Source of the DNA: Streptomyces sp. NBC_01478
Lineage (GTDB): Bacteria; Actinomycetota; Actinomycetes; Streptomycetales; Streptomycetaceae
Reading direction: 5' to 3'
DNA length: 64,000 nucleotides
Assembly (NCBI RefSeq): GCF_036227225.1
Contig: NZ_CP109444.1
Location: 4,383,501 to 4,447,500, forward strand
Within the stretch, counting starts at the first letter, position 1. Every line of letters begins with the position of its first letter. Positions 46,232 to 55,200 of the stretch are shown piece after piece. A program made the position numbers and the translations under genes. The notes under the pieces were generated by a model. That model saw only the letters and a list, made by a program, of their open reading frames with translations, did not search any database and was not told the DNA's origin.

Positions 46232-47385
46232 AGGGCGATCTCCGGGACGTCGAGACGGCGGCCCTCGGCGGACGACTTCAGGCCCAGCTCGGCGAGCTGG
46301 ACGCCACGGGCGCCGGCCAGCAGGTCCCAGTGGTAGGGCGCGTCGGCGTAGACGTGCCGCAGGAACAGCTCCCACTGGGCCTTGAAACCGTTGTCGAAGT
46401 CGGCGTTGTCGGGGACCTCCTGCCACTGGTCGCGGAAGACCTCGGTGGCGGGGATGTCGGGGTTCCAGACCGGCTTGGGGGTGGAACTGCGGTGCTGGGC
46501 ACGGCAGTTACGCAGCCCGGCGACCGCCGAGCCCTCCGTGCCGTCCACCTGGAACTCGACGAGTTCGTCGCGGTTGACGCGGACGGCCCAGGAGGAGTTG
46601 ATCTGCGCGATGGCTCCGCTGTCCAGCTCGAAGATGCCGTAGGCGGCGTCGTCGGCGGTGGCGTCGTAGGGCTTGCCGTTCTCGTCCCAGCGCTGCGGGA
46701 TGTGGGTGGTGGCGATGGCCTGGACGGACTTGACGCGGCCGAACAGCTCGTGGAGGACGTACTCCCAGTGCGGGAACATGTCGACGACGATGCCGCCGCC
46801 GTCCTCCGAGCGGTAGTTCCACGACGGGCGCTGGGCCGCCTGCCAGTCGCCCTCGAAGACCCAGTAGCCGAACTCGCCCCGGATGGACAGGATCCGGCCG
46901 AAGAAGCCGCCGTCGATGAGCCGCTTGAGCTTGAGCAGGCCGGGGAGGAAGAGCTTGTCCTGGACAACGCCGTGTTTGATGCCGGCGGCGTCGGCGAGGC
47001 GGGCCAGTTCCAGGGCGCCGTCGAGGCCGGTCGCGGTCGGCTTCTCGGTGTAGATGTGCTTGCCCGCGGCGATCGCCTTCTTCAGCGCCTCCTCGCGGGC
47101 CGAGGTCACCTGGGCGTCGAAGTAGATCTCGACGGTCGGGTCGGCGAGGACCGCGTCGACGTCCGTGGAGACGTTCTCCGGGTCCAGTCCGTGCTGCTCG
47201 GCAAGCGCCTTCAGCGCGTGCTCGCGGCGGCCGACGAGGATCGGTTCCGGCCACAGCACGGTTCCGTCGCCGAGGTCTAGACCACCCTGCTCGCGCAGTG
47301 CGAGGATCGAGCGGACGAGGTGCTGGCGGTAGCCCATGCGCCCGGTCACGCCGTTCATGGCGATACGCACCGTCTTGCGTGTCAC
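46228..47385 (-). CDS. Gfo/Idh/MocA family oxidoreductase
   Basis: Encodes 385 residues from GTG 47385 with GAAGGGA upstream. The nucleotide-binding fold begins at RIAMNGVTGRMGYRQHL, with the EKPTATG motif near residue 117 that marks the family, and a substrate domain with FPHWEYVLHELFG. The GVTGRMGYR start is different from the usual GxGxxG pattern. The family oxidises sugars and cyclitols with NAD(P). It heads a three-gene operon with overlapping stops. A LacI-type operator lies in the promoter. Confidence 0.87.
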   Translation of the reverse strand: MTRKTVRIAMNGVTGRMGYRQHLVRSILALREQGGLDLGDGTVLWPEPILVGRREHALKALAEQHGLDPENVSTDVDAVLADPTVEIYFDAQVTSAREEALKKAIAAGKHIYTEKPTATGLDGALELARLADAAGIKHGVVQDKLFLPGLLKLKRLIDGGFFGRILSIRGEFGYWVFEGDWQAAQRPSWNYRSEDGGGIVVDMFPHWEYVLHELFGRVKSVQAIATTHIPQRWDENGKPYDATADDAAYGIFELDSGAIAQINSSWAVRVNRDELVEFQVDGTEGSAVAGLRNCRAQHRSSTPKPVWNPDIPATEVFRDQWQEVPDNADFDNGFKAQWELFLRHVYADAPYHWDLLAGARGVQLAELGLKSSAEGRRLDVPEIAL

Positions 47386-47421
47386 GTGTTTCCCTTCGTC
47401 CGCATGCGTCCCAACGACGCA

Positions 47422-47433
47422 GCAAGCGCTTTC
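47422..47433. promoter_or_regulatory. LacI/GalR-type operator
   Basis: GCAAGCGCTTTC, centred on the palindrome AAGCGCTT, lies between the divergent Gfo/Idh operon and the LacI gene, 37 bp from the operon start. It matches the LacI/GalR half-site pattern and is the obvious site for the neighbouring regulator. Confidence 0.75.
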
Positions 47434-47612
47434 TATATATGCAGAAGCTAGCCTTTGCCCACTGGTCTGTACAAGACCGTGATGGGGTCGAGTTGTTCGA
47501 GGGGGCGAACGACCGGGGTGGGTGGCCTTATGGTCTGCTCGGACGGGGGCTTCCTTTGAGCAGCCTATGTACAACGGCGTACGACAAGATGCGCGACCGG
47601 AGGACGAACAAC

Positions 47613-48665
47613 ATGACGGTGACCCTGGCGGACGTGGCGGCCCGCGCCCAGGTCTCCCCCGCGACGGTGTCGCGCGTACTGAACGGCAACTACCCGGTGG
47701 CGGCCACCACGCGGGAGCGGGTGCTGCGGGCGGTCGACGAGCTCGACTACGTGCTCAACGGTCCCGCGAGCGCGCTGGCGGCGGCCACCTCCGACCTGGT
47801 CGGCATCCTGGTCAACGACATCGCCGACCCCTTTTTCGGGATCATGGCGAGCGCGATCCAGGCCGAGATCGGGGGGCCGGGCGGGCGCGCGGGCGGGGAG
47901 CGGCTGGCTGTGGTGTGCAACACAGGGGGCTCCCCGGAGCGCGAGCTGACGTACCTGACGCTGTTGCAGCGGCAGCGGGCGGCGGCCGTGGTGCTGACCG
48001 GCGGCGCGATGGAGAACGCGCCGCACGCGGCGGCGGTCGCGGCGAAGCTGCGGAAGCTGGGGGAGGCGGGGACGCGGGTGGTGCTGTGCGGGCGGCCGCC
48101 GGCGCCGGACACCGGGGCGTTCGCGCTGACCTTCGACAACCGCGGGGGCGGGCGGGAGCTGACCGAGCACCTGATCGGGCTCGGCCATCGACGGCTGGGC
48201 TACATCGCGGGCCCGGAGGAACGGACCACGACCCGGCACCGGCTGGAGGGCCACCGGGAGGCGCTGGCCGCGCACGGCATCGTCGAGGATCCTCGCTGGA
48301 CCGTGCACGGCCGCTACGACCGGCGGTCGGGCTACGAGGCCACGCTCGAACTCCTGCGCCGGGACCCGTCGTTGACGGCCGTGGTCGCGGCGAACGACTC
48401 CGTCGCGGTGGGGGCGTGCGCCGCGCTGCGGGAGTCGGGGCGGCGGATTCCGGACGACGTCTCGGTCGCCGGGTTCGACGATCTGCCGTTCAGTGTGGAC
48501 GCGGTGCCTTCGCTGACGACGGTGCGGTTGCCGTTGTCCGATGCGGGGGCTCGGGCGGGGCGGATCGCGATGGGGCGGGAGGAGCCGCCGCCGGGTGGGA
48601 TCGCCACGGTTCGGGGGGAGTTGATGGTTCGGGGGTCTTCGGGGGTGCCTCGGAAGCAGCCGTGA
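47613..48665 (+). CDS. LacI family transcriptional regulator
   Basis: Encodes 350 residues. Helix-turn-helix and hinge are VTLADVAARAQVSPATVSRVLNGNYPVAATTRERV. The sugar-binding domain has VGILVNDIADPFFGIMASAIQ and VAGFDDLPFSVDAVPSLTTVR. ATG 47613 has GGAGG 10 bases before it. It is divergent from the three-gene sugar operon and probably represses it in response to the sugar. The binding pocket cannot be matched to a ligand. Confidence 0.9.
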   Translation: MTVTLADVAARAQVSPATVSRVLNGNYPVAATTRERVLRAVDELDYVLNGPASALAAATSDLVGILVNDIADPFFGIMASAIQAEIGGPGGRAGGERLAVVCNTGGSPERELTYLTLLQRQRAAAVVLTGGAMENAPHAAAVAAKLRKLGEAGTRVVLCGRPPAPDTGAFALTFDNRGGGRELTEHLIGLGHRRLGYIAGPEERTTTRHRLEGHREALAAHGIVEDPRWTVHGRYDRRSGYEATLELLRRDPSLTAVVAANDSVAVGACAALRESGRRIPDDVSVAGFDDLPFSVDAVPSLTTVRLPLSDAGARAGRIAMGREEPPPGGIATVRGELMVRGSSGVPRKQP

Positions 48666-48724
48666 GGAGGGGGTCGGCTGGTGTCGGCCGGCTCCTTGTC
48701 AGAGGTGGCTGGTTGACCCATGCC

Positions 48725-48942
48725 GTGACGTTTCTGGTGTGGGTCGAGAGCGATGCGGACGGATGGCGTGCCGAGCCGGAGGCATGGACGCAGGCCATCC
48801 GCGCCCGGAGGAGCGGTTCGGGGCGCGGGTCGTGTCGGGGTTCGGGAGTGCGCTGACCGTGTCGGTCGCCCGGCCGCCCCTCGATGCCGAGCACGCGGAG
48901 GGGCTGGTGGGGCGGCACCAGTGGCGGTTCTGGTGGGACTAG
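48725..48942 (+). pseudogene. Small gene disrupted by frameshift
   Basis: A GTG at 48725 begins TFLVWVESDADGWRAEPEAWTQAIRA. Around 48806 the sensible reading moves to another frame, PEERFGARVVSGFGSALTVSVARPPLD to HQWRFWWD at 48942. Joining both gives one protein of roughly 72 residues with a plausible hydrophobic and acidic pattern. Either the gene is broken or the frame change reflects an assembly error. Function unknown. Confidence 0.5.
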
Positions 48943-49487
48943 GGGGCTGGAGGGGGCGAGGACCACTCCCCCATCCACTGCTCGGCGCCCCACGCCTCGT
49001 ACCGCCCCACCTCGGTGAACCCCAGTTTCGCCGCGAGCCGCATCGAGCGGGTGTTGGCCGTCTGGGTGCAGAGCACCACCGGTTCGCCGGGAAGTGTGGC
49101 AGCGAACCAGGTGAGCGCCGCCGCGCATGCCTCGGCGGCGAAACCGCGCCCCCATGCCTCCGGCAGGAACAGGTAACCGAGGCCTGCCTCCCCGGCGTTC
49201 GGGCGGACCTGACTCCGCTCCTCGTCCTCGCGCCGGTTGAACTCGACGCTGCCGATCATCGCTCCGTCGAGTTCGACGACGAAGAGGCCGGGGTGCCTCC
49301 CGGGCGTCTCGGGCAACGCGCGTGCCAGCTCGTCGCGCGCTCGCGGGCCACCGAGGTACGTATGCACCTCCGACGACGCCAACAACTCGATGAACGCCGT
49401 ACGGTCCCGGGCCTCGGACTCGCGGAGGACGAGCCGCTCGGTCCTGATCGGGGCGGGAGGCCAGGCGACGGGGCCGAGTCCGGTCAT
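48939..49487 (-). CDS. GNAT family N-acetyltransferase (RimJ/RimL type)
   Basis: Encodes 182 residues. TERLVLRESEARDRTAFIELL is the standard start of RimJ/RimL-like GNATs, with the acetyl-CoA signature GYLFLPEAWGRGFAAEACAAAL and the NTRSMRLAAKLGF segment. They acetylate amino termini, ribosomal proteins or small molecules; the acceptor is not predictable. Its stop shares three bases with the end of the frameshifted small gene. An ATG 30 bases upstream is a less likely start. Confidence 0.85.
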   Translation of the reverse strand: MTGLGPVAWPPAPIRTERLVLRESEARDRTAFIELLASSEVHTYLGGPRARDELARALPETPGRHPGLFVVELDGAMIGSVEFNRREDEERSQVRPNAGEAGLGYLFLPEAWGRGFAAEACAAALTWFAATLPGEPVVLCTQTANTRSMRLAAKLGFTEVGRYEAWGAEQWMGEWSSPPPAP

Positions 49488-49563
49488 GGCGGGGAACCTA
49501 GCGCAGCCCCAAACCATGGACGCGCGGCCCTCCCCGGTACTACCGTCGGAACCGCAATACCTC

Positions 49564-49574
49564 TGACTGAGTCA
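49564..49574. promoter_or_regulatory. Small palindrome upstream of MarR-GNAT gene
   Basis: TGAC-TGA-GTCA, with perfect 4-bp arms, is 31 bp before the MarR-GNAT start. It could be a MarR-type autoregulatory site but is short, so the call is weak. Confidence 0.3.
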
Positions 49575-49604
49575 ACTACCCTGAGCGAGCACCGGGGATC
49601 GATC

Positions 49605-50540
49605 ATGACCGTCCAGGACATCCGCGCCTTCAACCGCTTCTATACGAACGTCATCGGCGCCCTCGACTACAGCCGCCACCTCTACGCCCCCTTCACCCTC
49701 ACCGAGTCCCGCGTCCTGTACGAACTCGCGCACTCACCGCGCACGGACGCCGCCGATCTCCGTTCCGAACTGTCGCTGGACGCCGGGTACTTGAGCCGGA
49801 TCCTGAACCGGTTCGAGCAGGACGGGCTGATCGAGCGGGCGCCCTCGCAGCGGGATCCGCGGCGGCGGCAGGTCACGCTGACCGTGCGCGGGCGGGAGAC
49901 CGCCGACCTGTTGGCCGAGCGGGCGGACGAATCCGTCGGGGCGCTGCTCGCGACCGTGCCGGACGCCGACCGGCCGCGGCTCTCCGAGGCCCTGCGCACC
50001 GTACGGACGATCCTGTCGGACGGACCGTCGCCCACCCGGCCCGAGGAGGTCGCGCTGCGTGAGCCGGGGCCCGGTGATCTCGGGTGGATCGTGCAGCGGA
50101 ACGCGGCGCTGTACGCCGCCGAGTACGACTTCAACGCCGACTACGAAGGACTCGTGGCGCGGATCGTCGCCGATTTCGCGGAGGATCACGATCCGCATCT
50201 GGAGCGGGTGTGGATCGCCGAGCTGGACGGGCGGCCGGTGGGGTGCGTGATGTGCGTGCGGGACGACGCCCCGGGTACCGCCCGGCTGCGGCTGCTGCTC
50301 GTCGAACCCGACGCCCGCGGGCTGCGGATCGGCGACCAACTCGTCTCGGCGGTCGTCGAGTTCACGCGCGGGGTCGGTTATCGCGACCTCGTCCTGTGGA
50401 CGAACGACATTCTCGGCGCCGCCCGCCGCATCTACCAACGGCACGGGTTCGTCCTCGTCGCCGAGAAACCGCACCGCTCCTTCGGCCAGGATCTCGTCGG
50501 CCAGGACTGGCGGCTCGACCTGCACGGGACCGGTGAGTGA
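49605..50540 (+). CDS. MarR-GNAT fusion protein
   Basis: Encodes 311 residues. Residues 1-145 form a MarR-family winged helix domain (TLTESRVLYELAHSPRTDAADLRSELSLDAGYLSRILNRFEQDGLIER, then RDPRRRQVTLTVRG). Residues about 155-305 form a GNAT domain (RLRLLLVEPDARGLRIGDQLVSAVV, then YQRHGFVLV). Fusions of this type occur in many actinomycetes; the acetyltransferase domain may sense acetyl-CoA or modify a regulator. It is 17 bp upstream of a sugar isomerase on the same strand, so co-expression is likely. Confidence 0.88.
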   Translation: MTVQDIRAFNRFYTNVIGALDYSRHLYAPFTLTESRVLYELAHSPRTDAADLRSELSLDAGYLSRILNRFEQDGLIERAPSQRDPRRRQVTLTVRGRETADLLAERADESVGALLATVPDADRPRLSEALRTVRTILSDGPSPTRPEEVALREPGPGDLGWIVQRNAALYAAEYDFNADYEGLVARIVADFAEDHDPHLERVWIAELDGRPVGCVMCVRDDAPGTARLRLLLVEPDARGLRIGDQLVSAVVEFTRGVGYRDLVLWTNDILGAARRIYQRHGFVLVAEKPHRSFGQDLVGQDWRLDLHGTGE

Positions 50541-50557
50541 CGAGTAGGGTCGCGAGT

Positions 50558-51358
50558 ATGAAGCTCGCCTTCTCCACCCTCGGTGTCCCCGGGCTCCCCG
50601 TGGCCGACGTACTGCACCTCGCCGTCACGCACGGCTACCACGGCGTCGAGTTGCGCGCGCACCCTGAGGAACCCGTGCACCCCGGTATCGACGCCGGCCA
50701 ACGGGCCGACGTGGTCGCCGAGTTCAAGGCGGCCGGGGTCGAAGTCCTGGGCCTCGCCGGGTATGCACGGGTGGCGGCGCCGGGCGACGACGATGTCGTA
50801 CTCGCGGAGATCCGTGAACTGCTGGAGCTGGCACGGGACTTGGGCGCGCCCTTCATCCGCGTCTTCCCCGGTGGCGGCAGTGAACAGCCACCCGAGGAGG
50901 CCGACGCCACGGCCGCGCGGCGGCTCGGTACCGCCGCGGAGTGGGGTGCCGATCTCGGCGTACGGGTGCTGCTGGAGACCCATGACTCGCACCGGACCGG
51001 TGCGGACGCGCTGCGGGTGCTCGGGCCGGTCGGGCATCGGCAGGTCGGTGCGCTGTGGGACGTCATGCACACATGGCTGGGCGGCGAGCAGCCGTCGGAG
51101 ACGTACGCCGCGCTCGGGCCGTATCTCGGATACGTCCAGGTCAAGGACATCGCCTCGGCCGACGACACCACTCCGCTGCCGCTGGGGGCCGGCGTCCTCC
51201 CGCTCGGCGAGTGCGTGGAGGTGCTGTCCCGGCACGAATGGGACGGCTGGCTGTGCTGGGAGTACGAGAAGCGGTGGTACGAGGGGGCCGCGCCGCTGCC
51301 GGAACTGCTCGCGGCCGGTCACGATCACCTGGCGCGGCTGCTCAACGAATCGGCGTAA
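50558..51358 (+). CDS. TIM-barrel sugar phosphate isomerase/epimerase
   Basis: Encodes 266 residues. ATG 50558 is 17 bp after the MarR-GNAT stop. Family marks are FSTLGVPGLPVADVLHLAV at the start, HGYHGVELRAHPEEPV, VLLETHDSHRTGAD with the metal-binding Glu, GALWDVMHTWLGGE with the histidine ligand and the final WLCWEYEKRWYEG. It is in the xylose isomerase-like superfamily. It may act on a keto-sugar. Substrate not assigned. Confidence 0.85.
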   Translation: MKLAFSTLGVPGLPVADVLHLAVTHGYHGVELRAHPEEPVHPGIDAGQRADVVAEFKAAGVEVLGLAGYARVAAPGDDDVVLAEIRELLELARDLGAPFIRVFPGGGSEQPPEEADATAARRLGTAAEWGADLGVRVLLETHDSHRTGADALRVLGPVGHRQVGALWDVMHTWLGGEQPSETYAALGPYLGYVQVKDIASADDTTPLPLGAGVLPLGECVEVLSRHEWDGWLCWEYEKRWYEGAAPLPELLAAGHDHLARLLNESA

Positions 51359-51615
51359 CGCCACACCCCGGGTGCCCTCCTGGGCCGCGTCTCCGCCGCC
51401 GACGAACAGATCGTCGGCCAGGCGGGCCCCAACCTCGGCAACCTCCGCGGCGGCTTGCTCGCGGGCTGGACCTCCGGCGCGACGGCACTGTTCACAGGGG
51501 GCTGTTGTGCGTGCTGGCGGTGGCGGGAGTGGGGGCGACGACGCCTGCGTTGCGGGCGGGGGCAGGGACGGAGGCGGAGCCGGGGGCGGCCACGTTGCCG
51601 GACGGTGAACCGTGA
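51359..51615 (+). pseudogene. 3' remnant of MFS transporter with frameshift
   Basis: Starting just after the isomerase stop, the sequence reads TPGALLGRVSAADEQIVGQAGPNLGNLRGGLLAGWTSGAT, typical of the last helices of Streptomyces MFS exporters. Near 51500 one base is missing, after which LLCVLAVAGVGATTPALRAGAG resumes in another frame and ends at a stop at 51615. The rest of the transporter is gone, replaced by the isomerase gene. Confidence 0.72.
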
Positions 51616-51895
51616 CCCGCGAGCCGCGGCCCGAGAGCCGCGTGGCGTGTGGCGCGGGCCCCGTAGCGCGGGCCGTGGGCCGTGTGGTGTGCAGCGCGGG
51701 CCCGTATCGCGAACCGCGGGCCGCGTAGGCCAGCCGCGTGGCGCCGAGCGCGGCGGTCGTGACCGTATCCGCGTAACGCCCGACGCGGGCCTGACCACAC
51801 CCACGCAGCGCCGGGCACCCGTCCGACCACACCCCCGCAGCACCCGACACGCCCCCGACCACACCCGCCCGGCAGACCGGAGCCGCCACCGCGCG
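51616..51895. other. Low-complexity repeat-rich gap
   Basis: No gene. The left half repeats GCGGGCC/GCCGCG motifs, and the right half has three imperfect copies of CGACCACACCC(C/A)CGCAGC starting near 51792, 51830 and 51857. The composition gives long but meaningless open frames on both strands. Confidence 0.6.
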
Positions 51896-52486
51896 CTACC
51901 CCGGAGGCCGAGCCGTGAGCCGTGTCGTCGCGTCCAGGCACCAGTCCAGTACGGCCGGCCAGGACCCGTAGCCCGCGACCAGGTCGAGGTGGCCCCCGCC
52001 CGGGATGATCTCGGTGGGGATGCCGAACGGATCGCCGTAGGCGGCCCGGGCGCCCTCCTCGCAGTACGGGTCGTCGTCGCCGGCGACGAGGCGGACGTTT
52101 CCGGGGAGGGTGAAGTCGGCCGCGGGCGGAACGAATCCGGCTACTTCCGGATAGCCGGCGACCACGGAAGCGGACGGCGGGCCGACCAGCAGGACCCGAT
52201 CCACCTCGTCGCCCCGCACCAGCCCGCGGGCGACGGCGTGCAGCCAGAGCAGGGCGGAGGCGCTGTGCGCGAGGACGACCCGTTCGGAGCCGGCGTCGTT
52301 CGGCAACTCACCGAGATGGCGGCCGAGTTCACCCAGCCAGACGTCCAGATCGGGGTCGTCGGGGTCGGGCAGTTGGGGGTAGGTGACGTGGTGCCCGAGT
52401 GCGCGGAGGCGGTCGGCGAGCCAGTGCTGCCAGTGCTCCTTCGGGCGGTGGTTCTGCCAGCCGTGGAGGATGAGGTACGCGGTCAT
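51896..52486 (-). CDS. RBBP9/YdeN-type serine hydrolase
   Basis: Encodes 196 residues. YLILHGWQNHRPKEHWQHWL near the start, the nucleophile in VVLAHSASALLWL, GDDDPYCEE with the catalytic acid region and GGGHLDLVAGYGSWP with the histidine are all in place. This is the small alpha/beta hydrolase family DUF1234-like/RBBP9; natural substrates are unknown. ATG 52486 has GAGG upstream. It is isolated, with a 333-bp gap behind it. Confidence 0.85.
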   Translation of the reverse strand: MTAYLILHGWQNHRPKEHWQHWLADRLRALGHHVTYPQLPDPDDPDLDVWLGELGRHLGELPNDAGSERVVLAHSASALLWLHAVARGLVRGDEVDRVLLVGPPSASVVAGYPEVAGFVPPAADFTLPGNVRLVAGDDDPYCEEGARAAYGDPFGIPTEIIPGGGHLDLVAGYGSWPAVLDWCLDATTRLTARPPG

Positions 52487-52819
52487 GCCCCGATCCTCGC
52501 CGCTCCCGCCACGTCGATCCAGTCGGTCTTCAGGGGCGGAACAGGAGAGCGAAACCCGCACGGCCGACCTGCGCCGCCCGGCCCGGGAGGCGGACGTTCC
52601 GCTGACCGGGCGCGCGGGGCGGGGCATACGGCTGACCGGGCAGGCCCGGGTGCTGCCGGCCCACGCCGAGGCCGTCCATCCCCGCCCAACTGGAGCGCGC
52701 CCGGCGCGACTTGGCGGCCTACGGGGAGGGCGGCCCGACACCGTCACGCAACGTCAGCGCGGTCGTACGGCCATACGGGCGGGCGCGGAAGGTGATCCGG
52801 TGCTGGGCGCGGTACGCGA
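52487..52819. other. Intergenic region, possible coding remnant
   Basis: A plus-strand frame ending near 52905 reads [21 protein letters not shown], and another reads LERARRDLAAYGEGG, but no start, ribosome site or family match supports a gene. I see no operator or hairpin. A decayed gene is possible. Confidence 0.4.
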
Positions 52820-53479
52820 TCAACTCAAGCTCTCCGCCCCCGAGTCGTACCGCCCCACCCGTGCCTCCAACGCCACCCTGCGCTCCCCCCACTCCGCCGC
52901 CGTGATCGAGTAGATCGCGGAGTCGCGCAATTGGCCGTCCTCCCCCGGCGCCCAGGACCGGGACCAGTTGCGCAGGACGCCCTCGAAGCGGGCGCCCACG
53001 CTCTGGATCGCGGCGCGGGAGCGGTCGTTGCGGGCGTCCGTCTTCAGGTCGACCCGGGAGACGCCCCACTCCTCGAACGCGTGCCGGAACAGCAGGAGTT
53101 TGGCCTCCGCGTTCACGCCCGTGCCCTGCGCCGAACCGGCCAGCCAGGTGAACCCGACCTCCACGGCGTCGAGTTGATCGTCCGTCAGCCAGGAGCGGGG
53201 TTCCCAGTAGGCCGTGACGCCGACCGCCTTCCCCGTGTCCGTCGACACCTGGGCGTACGGCGCGAGCAGGCCCGTCGCCGCCCGGCCCAACTGGGCCTCG
53301 ACGTAGGCCTCCACCTCGTGCGCCCTCGGGACCCAGGTGAACGCGTACGAACCCCGGTTCTCCTCCGCCGCCACCGCCAGATCGGCCGTGTGCCGATGCT
53401 CCAGCGGCTCCAGGCGCACCAACCGGCCCGCCAGGACCGGAGCCTTCAGCGCCAACCCCACTCCGAACCCCACACGCAT
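52820..53479 (-). CDS. GNAT family N-acetyltransferase (RimJ type)
   Basis: Encodes 219 residues. [35 protein letters not shown] is the usual start, with [30 protein letters not shown] as the acetyl-CoA region and the ending [13 protein letters not shown] 53479 follows the aroA stop by four bases; GTG codons two to eight codons downstream are also possible. It is read as a coupled gene after aroA. Substrate unknown. Confidence 0.8.
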   Translation of the reverse strand: MRVGFGVGLALKAPVLAGRLVRLEPLEHRHTADLAVAAEENRGSYAFTWVPRAHEVEAYVEAQLGRAATGLLAPYAQVSTDTGKAVGVTAYWEPRSWLTDDQLDAVEVGFTWLAGSAQGTGVNAEAKLLLFRHAFEEWGVSRVDLKTDARNDRSRAAIQSVGARFEGVLRNWSRSWAPGEDGQLRDSAIYSITAAEWGERRVALEARVGRYDSGAESLS

Positions 53480-53483
53480 CCCC

Positions 53484-54725
53484 TCACCCCGGCAACTGCC
53501 CCCGCAGGGACGCGAATTCCCCATGGAACCCCGGGAAAGTCTTCCGTACACACCCCGGGTCGTCGAACGAAATACCTGGCACCCGCAACCCGGTCACCGC
53601 GAACGACATGACGATGCGGTGGTCGCCGTAGGACGTGATCTCCGTGCCCGTGACGGGAGTTGCCCCCGGCCGGATCTCGATCCAGTCGTCCCCGGTCACC
53701 ACCTCCACCCCCAACCGCCGGAGGTTCTCCGCACAGGCCTCCAGCCGGTCGCACTCCTTCACCCGGGTGTTGCCCACGTCCTCGATCCGGACCGGGCCCG
53801 AGGCGAACGGGGCGATCGCGGCCAGGGTCGGCATGGTGTCCGAGATGTCCCGCATGGTGACGGTGAGGCCGCGGAGTTCGCCCGTGCCGCGCACCCGTGT
53901 GCCGTGCGCGCCGGTCTCGACCTCCGCGCCCATGCGCCGCAGTACGTCGACGAAGCCCAGGTCGCCCTGGAGCGCGCCCGTGCCGAGCCCGGGGACGGTG
54001 ACCTCGCCGCCGGTCACGGCCGCCGCCGCGAAGAAGTAGCTCGCGGTGGACGCGTCCGGCTCGATGTCGTACGTGGTCGCCGTGTAACCGCCCGGCGGGA
54101 CCACGTACACGTTCCCCTCCCGCCGTACCTCCGCGCCGAACGCCCGCATCATCGCGATCGTGATCTCGACGTACGGCGCGGAGACCAGGTCGGTGACCCT
54201 GATCCGCAGGCCCTTCCTGGTCAGCGGGCCGAGGAGGAGCAGGGCGGTCAGGTACTGGGAGGACTGGCCGGCGTCCAGCACCACCTCGCCGCCCTCGACG
54301 CCGGACGCCTCGATGTGCAGCGGGTGGTGGCCCTCGGCCTCCTCGTGGCGCAGGTCGACGCCCAGGTCGCGGAGCGCGGTGCTCAACGGACCCAGCGGGC
54401 GGCGGCGCATCTGCGGGGACGCGTCGAAGCGGAAGCTGCCGTGGCCGGCCGCCGCGAGGGTGGGCAGGAAGCGGGCCGTCGTCGCGCCGTCCCGGCAGTA
54501 CACGTCCGCCTCCGCGACCGCCGGGCCCTGCGGGCGCCCGTCGATCTGCCAGGTGTCCGGGGTCCGTCCCACGCGATAGCCGAGCCGGGTCAGGCCTTCG
54601 GCGAAACCCTCGGTGTCGTCCGAGCGGAGGGGGCGCCGGAGGGTGGTGACGCCGTCGGCCGCCGCCGCCAGGAACAGCGCGCGGGCGGTGATGGACTTGG
54701 AACCGGGGATGTCGACTACGGGCAT
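53484..54725 (-). CDS. aroA: EPSP synthase-like protein
   Basis: Encodes 413 residues of the 3-phosphoshikimate 1-carboxyvinyltransferase family, which makes EPSP from shikimate 3-phosphate and PEP. N-terminal [16 protein letters not shown] replaces the usual SKSxTNR with an alanine. [16 protein letters not shown] matches the GNAGTxxRxL region but not exactly, and [13 protein letters not shown] is well conserved. ATG 54725 starts almost directly at the first catalytic motif, shorter than typical EPSP synthases. It may be a second, diverged copy, and shikimate-pathway function should not be assumed. Confidence 0.8.
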   Translation of the reverse strand: MPVVDIPGSKSITARALFLAAAADGVTTLRRPLRSDDTEGFAEGLTRLGYRVGRTPDTWQIDGRPQGPAVAEADVYCRDGATTARFLPTLAAAGHGSFRFDASPQMRRRPLGPLSTALRDLGVDLRHEEAEGHHPLHIEASGVEGGEVVLDAGQSSQYLTALLLLGPLTRKGLRIRVTDLVSAPYVEITIAMMRAFGAEVRREGNVYVVPPGGYTATTYDIEPDASTASYFFAAAAVTGGEVTVPGLGTGALQGDLGFVDVLRRMGAEVETGAHGTRVRGTGELRGLTVTMRDISDTMPTLAAIAPFASGPVRIEDVGNTRVKECDRLEACAENLRRLGVEVVTGDDWIEIRPGATPVTGTEITSYGDHRIVMSFAVTGLRVPGISFDDPGCVRKTFPGFHGEFASLRGQLPG

Positions 54726-55200
54726 GCCCTCATGATCGGGCGACGGTCGGCCGCCCCGCCGGGACGTCCACGGGATGGACGACCCGGACGACCGCCGCAC
54801 GCCCGCGCGTACCGGTGAGCGGTCCCGTCCGCCCCACCGTCCCCAGGCGCACCGACTTCCGGGAAGCGACCGGAAGGAGGGAACCCGCATCCCCTCCCCG
54901 CCGTCCAACCGGCACGCTGCCGGACGAGTCTCCGCGGTACGGCGTCGGCCTCGCTACTGGCTGCGAACGCTGACCAACCCTCTCCTCCGCACCGCGGCCG
55001 ACAGCACGCCGTCATCGGCGCGCCCCCCTCCAACTGCGCCGATGGCGGCCCCTCCACGGGCCACTGTGCGCGCTCCCTTGACTGGCAGAAACTTCCCGGA
55101 TACTGCTGAAAGCTCGGAAGTTTCCTTCACCGGATCGGAAGTGGATCCGACCCCGGATCGGATGTGGATCCGACGTGGGACCACTCCGGAAGGAGCGCAC
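54726..55200. other. Upstream region of GH3 gene with repeats
   Basis: No gene is supported in 475 bp. The right part holds an inverted repeat (GAAACTTCC 55088-55096 and GGAAGTTTC 55116-55124) and two 21-bp direct copies of CGGATCGGA(A/T)GTGGATCCGAC at 55131 and 55154. These are good operator candidates for the glycosidase gene. Confidence 0.55.
55131..55174. repeat. Two 21-bp direct repeats before glycosidase
   Basis: CGGATCGGA(A/T)GTGGATCCGAC occurs at 55131-55151 and 55154-55174, differing by one base, with a 23-bp period. Each copy is itself partly palindromic (GGATC). They sit 27 bp before the GTG start. Confidence 0.75.

Noticed and set aside
51616..51895. CRISPR-like repeats
   Set aside because: The copies are imperfect, low in number and lack regular spacers.
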